A stretch of 40,487 nucleotides of DNA. Origin: SIG454 sp045578465. Its GTDB lineage: Bacteria; Bacillota; Clostridia; Monoglobales; Monoglobaceae. A model generated the notes under the pieces. That model was not told where the DNA came from, searched no databases, and saw nothing but the letters and a program-made list of their open reading frames with translations. Both the position numbers and the translations under genes were made by a program. Of the stretch, positions 32,362-39,098 are shown one piece after another. The DNA lies in contig JAZNKJ010000012.1 of the NCBI GenBank assembly GCA_045578465.1, positions 1-40,487 of the forward strand. Direction: 5' to 3'. Numbering within the stretch: position 1 is the first letter of the stretch; each line of letters opens with the position of its first letter.

Positions 32362-33219
32362 TTAATCAAATATTGCTCCATCTACAACAGGTGCAAGAGC
32401 TTCTTTTGCATCACTTGAATACTTATATTTCGGAATTTTTGATGACTTATTTTCAACAAATTTATAGCCATCTTTTAATATTTCAAAAGTATATGTGTTG
32501 TTTCCATCATCTGTTTTGCAGATAAGCTCATTATCTTTGATCTCATATGTGCCTTGTGCAATATAACTGCTTAACATAGACCAAAAGAACTGAAACTTTT
32601 TATTTTCTTCATCAAGCGAAAGATACGGTTTTGACATTTGCTCTACAGATTCTTCATATGTGAAAATACGCCTTTTATCTTCTGCATTTACAAGTATTAT
32701 TTCGAGTTCTTCCATATCCTTATCACTGATTTTAGCTTGTTTGTTTCCTCTTTTTATCTCACAGCAACCGATAAGAATATCGTATGTGTAATTGTCATAG
32801 GTAATTGCATAGTCTGCAATACCATCACAAGGCTCGTTTATATATTTTGAGTTTTTAAGCAAATTTGAGATAAAGTCAACATCTGCTTTATCGTAAACTT
32901 CGAATGTTTTGTCTGTTCCAAAAGACTTAACATCTAAAACAACATTTGTCGGCTTTTCATAGTTCATAAACCAACTACCCATTTTGACACCAATATTGTT
33001 TTTATATGGCTCATTAGGAGACACCCCGACATATCTCACTACTTTGTATCCTAGTCCCAAATATGTAACCTTGTCGCCATCGTGACTTACAATTTTTATA
33101 CAACACTTCGGCTCATGACCTGTCGATACATTCGCCGTGTCAATATATTTAGTAATCAAACTCGCAATAATGAGAACCAACAAAACAGAAATTGTAATTA
33201 TAAAACCTTTTTTCTTCAT
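32362..33219 (-). CDS. Secreted/anchored protein of unknown function (285 aa)
   Basis: One N-terminal membrane helix or signal (residues about 5-23), then a beta-rich extracytoplasmic part. There are a CC pair near residue 40 (EPKCCIKIV), and another in IGCCEIKRG; disulfides are possible. The segment VTYLGLGYKVVRYVGVSPNE and the later LSLDEENKKFQFFWSMLSSY-type half resemble modules found after peptidase M56/BlaR1-like sensors and in stand-alone secreted proteins of Clostridia. No catalytic motif is visible. It starts three bases after the end of the membrane gene at 33223, so the two are one transcript. Codon use is AT-rich. Confidence 0.7.
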   Translation of the reverse strand: MKKKGFIITISVLLVLIIASLITKYIDTANVSTGHEPKCCIKIVSHDGDKVTYLGLGYKVVRYVGVSPNEPYKNNIGVKMGSWFMNYEKPTNVVLDVKSFGTDKTFEVYDKADVDFISNLLKNSKYINEPCDGIADYAITYDNYTYDILIGCCEIKRGNKQAKISDKDMEELEIILVNAEDKRRIFTYEESVEQMSKPYLSLDEENKKFQFFWSMLSSYIAQGTYEIKDNELICKTDDGNNTYTFEILKDGYKFVENKSSKIPKYKYSSDAKEALAPVVDGAIFD

Positions 33220-33222
33220 ATT

Positions 33223-33861
33223 TTACACCTCTTCCAATTTTTCCTCATCTTCTGTTTTTTTGGACTTTTTGCTATACATTTTATATAGAAAAGTTACTAA
33301 TTTATTGCAACATTCAGTTTTAAGTTCAATTGTGAAATAAAGCAAAGTTAACGACCACAAGGTTATGCAATTTAAATCAACAAGGGATAACCACCGAATA
33401 AAAATGGATGACAGACAAAGGCTAACAAACAATAAAACATATCCAAACATCATTAATTTATCACATATTTTTCCGCATTTGATGCAAAAAATAGAGGTTC
33501 TTAAATAATTATTTGCTTCCTTCATGTGTTTATTACTCTCAATTTGCTGCTGGTATATCTCGTCTGGAATGATTCCATCAGAAAAAGGAGTTTTATACTC
33601 TCCTTTTTTATAAGACTCAATATCACCGTCTACCTTTTTTTGTTCAAGATCAGAAAGTTTATATGCCAAATCTGCTAATTCCTTAGAATCTGTCTCACAT
33701 TTGACAGAGATTTCGGCAACAAAAGAAATCAATGATAACACAAAAGAAGGTATGATTATTGCGTAAATCATATCTCCTATAACTTCAATTTGAAGAAAGG
33801 TAGCAATAAGTGAAAGTATAATTAAAGTGATAGCAAACGCTTTCTCAACGATTTTCTTCAT
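33223..33861 (-). CDS. Four-helix membrane protein of unknown function
   Basis: I do not recognise a family. A 212-residue protein with two pairs of membrane helices: about residues 9-26 and 28-50, then about 135-155 and 165-180. Between them is a cytoplasmic or outside loop of roughly 80 charged residues ending in the Cys-rich SIFCIKCGKICDKLMM, where three Cys residues lie within eight positions. Another Cys pair is ECCNK near the C-terminus, followed by a lysine- and glutamate-rich tail. It overlaps or abuts the secreted protein gene (three bases apart). AGGAG lies eight bases before the ATG. Confidence 0.65.
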   Translation of the reverse strand: MKKIVEKAFAITLIILSLIATFLQIEVIGDMIYAIIIPSFVLSLISFVAEISVKCETDSKELADLAYKLSDLEQKKVDGDIESYKKGEYKTPFSDGIIPDEIYQQQIESNKHMKEANNYLRTSIFCIKCGKICDKLMMFGYVLLFVSLCLSSIFIRWLSLVDLNCITLWSLTLLYFTIELKTECCNKLVTFLYKMYSKKSKKTEDEEKLEEV

Positions 33862-33890
33862 TTGTATTCTCCTTTTCTACATTTGTCGAC

Positions 33891-33946
33891 AAAATTATTA
33901 CTCGTGTCAAGTCAGGGTTAAAAATTATTACGAGATTATTATAACA
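33891..33946 (-). promoter_or_regulatory. Extended -10 promoter with paired repeats
   Basis: On minus, TGTTATAAT (33938-33946) is an extended -10 with no good -35. Downstream, in the leader, the ten-mer AAAATTATTA occurs twice (33891-33900 and 33921-33930 on plus), 30 bases apart, followed by CTCG and CGAG, so CTCGT/ACGAG also form a dyad (33901-33905 with 33930-33934). These could be binding sites for a regulator of the gene pair. Confidence 0.5.
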
Positions 33947-33994
33947 TATTTTTTGGGCAAAGTCATCAGTTTTTGCAATTTTTTCAGCTTTTTC

Positions 33995-34023
33995 TTGAAA
34001 ATTCTCCCTTTATATGTTAGAAT
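33995..34023 (+). promoter_or_regulatory. Sigma-A promoter of the EamA gene
   Basis: TTGAAA (33995-34000) and TAGAAT (34018-34023) with a 17-base spacer, ahead of the ATG at 34044. The transcript leader would be short, about 14 bases before the ATG, though GGAG at 34031 is inside it. Confidence 0.7.
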
Positions 34024-34043
34024 GTTTCTCGGAGTTGATTTAT

Positions 34044-34943
34044 ATGGCAAAATTAAATATAAAAAACAGCTTGCTCTTAGTTCTTGCGGCTCTTATATGG
34101 GGCACAGCTTTTGTTGCCCAGAAAGACGGGGCACAGCTCGGGAGCTTTACTTTTAACGGGGTTCGCTCATTCTTAGGGGGCTTTGTTTTAATCCCTGTTA
34201 TTCTTCTTTTAGATAAAAAGAAACCTGCCGAAAAGAAAAGCACCGACAAGAAAGGTCTTTTAATCGGGGGGATTTGTTGCGGGATTATGCTTTTTATTGC
34301 AAGCTCTCTTCAACAAATCGGTTTAGGCTTTTCCGACACCGATGCGGGAAAGGCAGGGTTTATAACCGCTCTTTATATGGTTTTAGTTCCTATTCTCGGC
34401 CTTTTCCTTGGGAAAAAGCTTAATCTTCGCATTGTTATAAGTGTTATTGTTGCGGTTTTGGGAATGTATCTCCTTTGCGTAAATTCCGGTCTTTCAATGA
34501 GCCGAGGAGACCTTTTTGTTCTTGCATGTTCCCTCTTCTTCGCAGGGCATATTTTGGTTATTGACCATTTTGTTGCAAAGCACGACGGGGTTAAGCTCTC
34601 CTGCATTCAATTTTTCACTTGCGGAATTTTATCCCTTATTCCTATGTTCGTTTTTGAAGACCCGAATTTTTCAAATATCCTTTCGGCATGGCTACCGCTT
34701 TGCTATACGGGGATAATGTCATCGGGGGTTGCATACACTCTTCAAATCGTTGGGCAAAAGGATATGAACCCAACCGTTGCATCAATTCTTTTAAGTTTGG
34801 AATCGGTTTTTGCCGTTCTTGCGGGGATGATTCTTCTTAATGAGACAATGCTTCCGAAAGAGATTTTTGGGTGTATCTTAATGTTTATCGCAATAATCTT
34901 AACCCAGCTTCCATCAAAGAAGGAGGCGGAAATAAATGGATAG
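34044..34943 (+). CDS. EamA/DMT family transporter
   Basis: A 299-residue polytopic protein with about ten membrane helices in two EamA repeats. The first repeat opens LLLVLAALIWGTAFVAQKDG, and the second repeat begins around residue 150 (SRGDLFVLACSLFFAGHILV). The closing LLNETMLPKEIFGCILMFIAI is the usual second-repeat ending. The family exports amino acids, metabolites or drugs; the substrate is not predictable. Start ATG 34044 has GGAG nine bases upstream; a longer reading from 34014 does not. It shares a transcript with the DUF6472 gene, overlapping it by eight bases. Confidence 0.9.
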   Translation: MAKLNIKNSLLLVLAALIWGTAFVAQKDGAQLGSFTFNGVRSFLGGFVLIPVILLLDKKKPAEKKSTDKKGLLIGGICCGIMLFIASSLQQIGLGFSDTDAGKAGFITALYMVLVPILGLFLGKKLNLRIVISVIVAVLGMYLLCVNSGLSMSRGDLFVLACSLFFAGHILVIDHFVAKHDGVKLSCIQFFTCGILSLIPMFVFEDPNFSNILSAWLPLCYTGIMSSGVAYTLQIVGQKDMNPTVASILLSLESVFAVLAGMILLNETMLPKEIFGCILMFIAIILTQLPSKKEAEING

Positions 34944-35112
34944 TCTTTGCGAAAGCTGTATCAACTTTGAATATGACGAGGAGTTTGAATGTTATTCCTG
35001 CATTATTGATATGGACGAGGACGAAATAGCAAGGTTTTCATATTCGCCCAAAAAGGTCTGCCCATATTTTCGTCCGGGAGACGAATATACAATTGTTCGA
35101 AAACAAAACTAA
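34936..35112 (+). CDS. DUF6472-like small cysteine protein (58 aa)
   Basis: A 58-residue open reading frame that starts inside the 3' end of the EamA gene (AGGAGG at 34921-34926, eight-base overlap). The product MDSLCESCINFEYDEE... has Cys pairs C-E-S-C (residues 5-8), C-Y-S-C (residues 19-22) and a later single Cys in KKVCPYFRPGDEY, with many acidic residues; this is the DUF6472 pattern, a likely small metal-binding protein. It ends just before a terminator. Function unknown. Confidence 0.8.
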   Translation: MDSLCESCINFEYDEEFECYSCIIDMDEDEIARFSYSPKKVCPYFRPGDEYTIVRKQN

Positions 35113-35139
35113 AAGAGTGGCTTTTGCCACTCTTTTTTT
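35111..35139. terminator. Bidirectional intrinsic terminator
   Basis: AAAAGAGTGGC (35111-35121) pairs with GCCACTCTTTT (35126-35136) around TTTT, with seven T residues following on plus and the mirrored A run on the other side. It separates the plus-strand EamA unit from the minus-strand GtrA gene ending at 35138. Confidence 0.9.
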
Positions 35140-35560
35140 AATCTTCCTGTATTCCTTCTTCGAGTTTTTTGAACACAAAGAAACCAAATCCATAGTTAAT
35201 TATTATAATAATCACAGTTGAAACAAGCTTCATAACGAAAGAATCCCACTGCATAATATCAACGCCGAACACCATCATAGCTGTTCCCACAATAAGAGAT
35301 ATTCCTCGTCCCGTAAAATACGCAAAGCCTTCTTTTAAGAGGGTTTTAGCTTTCATACTTTTGCTTCCGTAAACCCATATTTTATTGGTTATAAAGGAAA
35401 AAGCAACAGACAATCCCCACGAGATAATATTACTCAAAACATTGGGGACATAAAGTGTGGAAAAACACAGCTGGTAAACACCAACATCTATTACCATTGT
35501 GAAAAATCCGAAAAACATATATAAAAGCTGAGGCTTGTATTTAATCAATAGCTTCTTCAT
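35138..35560 (-). CDS. GtrA family membrane protein
   Basis: A 140-residue protein with four membrane helices, matching GtrA (flippase-like, wall or exopolysaccharide glycan). Marks are FFTMVIDVGVYQLCF, then NIISWGLSVAFSFITNKIWVY, with the FITNK-x-W-V-Y motif, and the EGFAYFTGRGISLIVG helix. The start at 35560 has GGTGA upstream; the GTG at 35569 is part of that site. It is nine bases downstream of the LOG gene and probably shares its promoter. GtrA proteins are thought to move polyprenyl-phosphate sugars. Confidence 0.9.
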   Translation of the reverse strand: MKKLLIKYKPQLLYMFFGFFTMVIDVGVYQLCFSTLYVPNVLSNIISWGLSVAFSFITNKIWVYGSKSMKAKTLLKEGFAYFTGRGISLIVGTAMMVFGVDIMQWDSFVMKLVSTVIIIIINYGFGFFVFKKLEEGIQED

Positions 35561-35578
35561 TGGTTTCACCTGCCCTGC

Positions 35579-36154
35579 TTAAATGTTTTTAAGCTTTGTT
35601 ATTTCTATCTGCTCCTGGTTGTAGCCTTCTATGTAGTCAAGAGCTTCTTTTGCGTTATCAACAAACTCATAAAGAAGCTTTGCTTTTTCATTTAAGAAGT
35701 CGCCTTTTATGGCGTTTTCCATAAACTCTGCCATTTTATCATAATACCCGTTGGTATTGAGTATCGCAATCGGCTTATTATGTCTGCCCAGCTGTTTTAA
35801 TGTGAGTATTTCAAAAAATTCTTCGAAAGTTCCTATGCCACCGGGAGTTATTATAAACCCGTCGGCGTTGTCTTCCATAAGCTGTTTTCTTTCTCTCATA
35901 GTGTCGGGCCTTAAAAGCTCATCACAATGCTCAAATAAAATCCCGTCAACATTGAAAAACTTAGGGGCAACTCCGATTATTTTCCCGCCTTCTTTATAGA
36001 CGCCTCTTGCAACGGCGCCCATAAGGCCGTTTGTTCCGCCACCGAAAACTAAGCCGTGACCTCGTTTACCCATTTCCTCGCCAAGTCTTTCGCCGTCTTC
36101 TATATAAACTTTATCAATTGTTTTACTTGATGCACCATACACACAAATATTCAT
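35579..36154 (-). CDS. LOG family protein (TIGR00730; cytokinin riboside phosphoribohydrolase type)
   Basis: A 191-residue Rossmann-fold protein. PGGIGTFEE (residues 104-112) is the nucleotide-binding active-site motif of the LOG family, and MRERK (86-90) is the second conserved motif. The N-terminal VYGASSKTIDKVYIEDG and the GGGTNGLMGAVARG loop fit the same family. LOG enzymes remove ribose-5-phosphate from N6-modified AMP; many bacterial ones act as general AMP/purine nucleotide hydrolases. AGAGGTGA precedes the ATG, and a promoter lies at 36212-36240. Confidence 0.92.
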   Translation of the reverse strand: MNICVYGASSKTIDKVYIEDGERLGEEMGKRGHGLVFGGGTNGLMGAVARGVYKEGGKIIGVAPKFFNVDGILFEHCDELLRPDTMRERKQLMEDNADGFIITPGGIGTFEEFFEILTLKQLGRHNKPIAILNTNGYYDKMAEFMENAIKGDFLNEKAKLLYEFVDNAKEALDYIEGYNQEQIEITKLKNI

Positions 36155-36211
36155 AAATTCACCTCTTAATTAAATAACTGCCTTTTCTATAAATATTTCT
36201 GTCATAATGCA

Positions 36212-36240
36212 ATTATAACACAGCAAATTCTATAAGGCAA
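36212..36240 (-). promoter_or_regulatory. Sigma-A promoter of the LOG-GtrA unit
   Basis: On minus, TTGCCT (36235-36240) and TATAAT (36212-36217), spacer 17 bases, directly after the ligA stop. Confidence 0.83.
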
Positions 36241-36243
36241 TAT

Positions 36244-38223
36244 TTATTTAAGCATAGCCAAAAATTCTTCTTCGGTAATAACTTTAATTCCAAGGTCGGT
36301 GGCCTTTTTGAGTTTACTTCCTGCCTCTTCCCCTGCAACAACAAAGTCGGTTTTGGCAGAAACACTTCCTGAGGCCTTTCCGCCGTTTTCTTCAATAATT
36401 TTCTGGGCTTCGCTTCGTTTTAAGGTTGGGAGAGTTCCCGTCAAAACAAAGGTTTTGCCTTTGAAAATTTCAGAAACCGCATCGCTTTCATACTCGGTAT
36501 TAACGCCTAAGGCTTTGAGCCTTTCTATAATTTCAAGGTTGGTTTCCTTTTCAAAATACGCTTTGACACTTTTCGCCATAATCTCGCCAAAATCTTCAAT
36601 TTCCGCGATTTCTTCCACTCTTGCGGCGATTATTGCGTCAATATTTTTAAAGTTCTTAGCAAGGCTTTTTGCGGCTTTAACGCCTATATGACGGATGCCG
36701 AGGCCGAAAAGGAGTTTATCAAGATTATTGCCTTTAACCTTTTCGATTGCATCGATTAAATTCTGGGCAGACTTGGCGGCAAATCTTTCAAGCTCTACCA
36801 CCTGCTCAAATTTTAACTCGAATAAATCCGCAATATCTTTTATAAGTTTTTCATCTATAAGCTGTTCAACAATTTCGCCGCCGAGGCCCTCAATATCCAT
36901 AGCGTCACGGGATGCGAAATGGATAATTTGGCGGACTGTCTGGGCAGGGCATTCCTGGCTTATACATCTTATTGCCGCCTCGCCCTCCTCACGGACAAGC
37001 TTTTCTCCGCAGGCAGGGCATACCTTTGGCATTTCATAAGGAACAAGGTTATCAGGGCGAGCGTCAAACACAACCTCAACAACCTCAGGGATAATATCCC
37101 CTGCTTTTCTTATGCGGACAGTATCGCCTATTCTTATATCTTTTTCCTTGATATAGTCTTCGTTATGGAGGGTTGCACGGCTTACTGTTGACCCTGCCAC
37201 TTTAACGGGAGAGAACACCGCATTAGGCGTTACAACCCCTGTTCTTCCAACTTGGACAATTATGTCAAGCACCTTTGTTTCCTTGATTTCTGCCGGGAAT
37301 TTATAGGCAACCGCCCATCTTGGCACCTTGGTTGTTGAGCCTAAAAGCTCCCTTTGGGCAAGGCTGTTTACCTTTATAACCACTCCGTCAATATCAAAGG
37401 GCAGATCACCTCTGTCATCGCCTATACTTAAAATTTCGTTATATACATCTTCAATATTTCCGAAAATCTTTCGTCTTGGGCTTACCTTAAAGCCTAGATT
37501 TTCAAGATAATCAAGGCCTTCGCTGTGGCTTTGCAGTTCTTCCCCGATTATTTGCTGGATATTAAAAATAAAAATGTCTAGGTTTCTTTTTGCTGTAACC
37601 GAGCTGTCAAGCTGACGGAGTGACCCTGCCGCCGCATTTCTCGGATTTGCAAACAGGCTTTCCCCTTCCAGTTCCCTTTCTTCGTTAAGCCTTTCAAAAG
37701 ATTTCTGAGGCATATAAACCTCGCCCCTGACCTCTAAAAATTCGGGAGCATTTTTTATTTCCAGGGGAATAGATTTAACGGTTTTAAGGTTTTCAGTTAT
37801 ATTCTCCCCTATGTTTCCGTCGCCTCGTGTTGAGCCTCGGAAAAACTTTCCGTTTTCATATTCTAAGGACACGGAAAGGCCGTCTATTTTCATTTCAACA
37901 ACATATTCATATTTGCCCTCGCCCAGAGCATTTTTAACTCTTTCGTCAAAGTCAACAAGCTCCTCTTTGGAGAAAACATCGGAGAGGCTTTGCATCTGCA
38001 CGGCGTGTTCAACCTGTTCAAACTTGGAAAGGACCGCTCCGCCAACTCTTACAGTTGGAGAGTTGGGGTCTTTAAACTGAGGATTTTCCTCTTCAAGCTT
38101 TATAAGTTTATGGAGGAGAGCGTCATATTCAAAGTCGGATATTGTCGGATTATCCATAACATAATAATTATAGTTATGAGTATTCAGCTCTTCTCTGAGT
38201 CTCTCAATTTCCGCTTTTATCAT
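36244..38223 (-). CDS. ligA: NAD+-dependent DNA ligase
   Basis: A 659-residue full-length bacterial LigA. Domain Ia (first 60 residues) has the conserved YYVMDNPTISDFEYD region. The adenylation Lys is K112 in MKIDGLSVSL, with RGDGNIGENITEN and EVRGEVYMP further along. The Zn finger has four Cys (CPACGEKLV ... CISQEC). The helix-hairpin-helix part and a C-terminal BRCT domain (about residues 585-659, KGKTFVLTGTLPTLKRSEA) follow. It seals nicks in replication and repair, using NAD+. Start ATG 38223 follows GGAGG; a longer frame to 38265 is not needed. Confidence 0.97.
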   Translation of the reverse strand: MIKAEIERLREELNTHNYNYYVMDNPTISDFEYDALLHKLIKLEEENPQFKDPNSPTVRVGGAVLSKFEQVEHAVQMQSLSDVFSKEELVDFDERVKNALGEGKYEYVVEMKIDGLSVSLEYENGKFFRGSTRGDGNIGENITENLKTVKSIPLEIKNAPEFLEVRGEVYMPQKSFERLNEERELEGESLFANPRNAAAGSLRQLDSSVTAKRNLDIFIFNIQQIIGEELQSHSEGLDYLENLGFKVSPRRKIFGNIEDVYNEILSIGDDRGDLPFDIDGVVIKVNSLAQRELLGSTTKVPRWAVAYKFPAEIKETKVLDIIVQVGRTGVVTPNAVFSPVKVAGSTVSRATLHNEDYIKEKDIRIGDTVRIRKAGDIIPEVVEVVFDARPDNLVPYEMPKVCPACGEKLVREEGEAAIRCISQECPAQTVRQIIHFASRDAMDIEGLGGEIVEQLIDEKLIKDIADLFELKFEQVVELERFAAKSAQNLIDAIEKVKGNNLDKLLFGLGIRHIGVKAAKSLAKNFKNIDAIIAARVEEIAEIEDFGEIMAKSVKAYFEKETNLEIIERLKALGVNTEYESDAVSEIFKGKTFVLTGTLPTLKRSEAQKIIEENGGKASGSVSAKTDFVVAGEEAGSKLKKATDLGIKVITEEEFLAMLK

Positions 38224-38265
38224 AAAAACCTCCATTCCGCCGCCATACATCGGCACAAATAGCAA

Positions 38266-38412
38266 TTTAAATCCCTCTTATCCTTATGGCAAGGAATGAT
38301 AAGAGGTTTTTCGCCCATGTGCGTTTCTGAGTAAGAGCGAAGAAAATTTCGCACGGGCAATTAATTCCGTCGGAGACGATAACGGGAAAGGAACTTTCTC
38401 GTTACTTCCTCC
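38266..38412 (-). other. Highly structured intergenic region, possible RNA element
   Basis: The 189-base gap between ligA and yunB contains four consecutive dyads: CCTCTTATC/GATAAGAGG (38274-38306), a long stem GCCC-GTGCG with CGCAC-GGGC (38313-38358) extended inside by TTTCT/AGAAA, CGTC/GACG (38368-38378), and AACGGGAAAG with CTTTCTCGTT (38381-38403, one mismatch). On plus, the first is followed by TTTTT, so it could terminate plus-strand RNA. No known RNA family is recognised. Confidence 0.45.
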
Positions 38413-39045
38413 TTATTTTTTCACATCAACATAAGTATTGGGGACATTTCCCACTATAACCGTCATTAAAACCGGGACATTGCTTTTAATTTCAATCTCC
38501 GCCCCGTCCCCTAATGCCAACAGTTTTCCTTCCATTTGGATAACCGCATTTATGGTAAGCCTTGTCTGATTTACCCCAACCGAGTCAAAGGACGAAACTA
38601 TATCCGTTTCCATAAGTCCCGCACCGATTAGCTGGACAGGAAGTTCAAAGCCATCCATAAAATCAATGTTAATGCCGCAAATACCGTTAAACGGATATCT
38701 AATGTTAATTTCCTTTATTTTGTCCAAATCCTCCTGGATTTTGAGGGATATTTTCGATTTTAAACGGTTTATTTCCATTGTGTCCGTTCTTATGCCTTTT
38801 ATTTCCCCTTTTTCGTTTCGGTCAATTATAACAAAATCTTCCGCTTTTGGACCTTCTTCAATGCACTCAATAACCGCATTGTTGCAGATTTTATTAAAAT
38901 CACTCTGGAAAGATGCGGCGGCCATTTCGCAGACATCAGGGGCGATTGCACGGCAGACCGTTACAAAAGCAAAGGCAATTATTAAACTGCCGATAATCCA
39001 TGGCCATACCTCAAACTTTCTATATCTTGCTCCTTTTTTATACAT
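38413..39045 (-). CDS. yunB: Sporulation protein YunB
   Basis: A 210-residue protein with an N-terminal membrane anchor (about residues 12-32, WIIGSLIIAFAFVTVCRAI) and an outside domain. YunB is a SigE-dependent sporulation protein in Bacillus; relatives occur in most endospore formers. Features here: the CNNAVIECI and DFVIIDRNEKGEIKGIRTD region, then NRLKSKISLKIQEDLDKI and the QLIGAGLMETDIVSSFDS and VGVNQTRLTINAVIQM run that is the family signature. The ATG at 39045 follows GAGGTG by eight bases; the reading frame also offers a TTG at 39051. Confidence 0.9.
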   Translation of the reverse strand: MYKKGARYRKFEVWPWIIGSLIIAFAFVTVCRAIAPDVCEMAAASFQSDFNKICNNAVIECIEEGPKAEDFVIIDRNEKGEIKGIRTDTMEINRLKSKISLKIQEDLDKIKEINIRYPFNGICGINIDFMDGFELPVQLIGAGLMETDIVSSFDSVGVNQTRLTINAVIQMEGKLLALGDGAEIEIKSNVPVLMTVIVGNVPNTYVDVKK

Positions 39046-39098
39046 AGACAAAGCACCTCTTTATAATTTTATGCACTTTGCCTTTTTGGTTTCATATT

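Noticed and set aside
31808..33861. Toxin-antitoxin or phage-defence system
   Set aside because: No nuclease, NTPase, TIR or reverse transcriptase motifs are visible; these are small membrane or secreted proteins of unknown role.
39046..39098. SigE-type promoter before yunB
   Set aside because: A CATAAAAT box is present but the nearest ATATG -35-like box is about 19 bases away, too far for SigE spacing.
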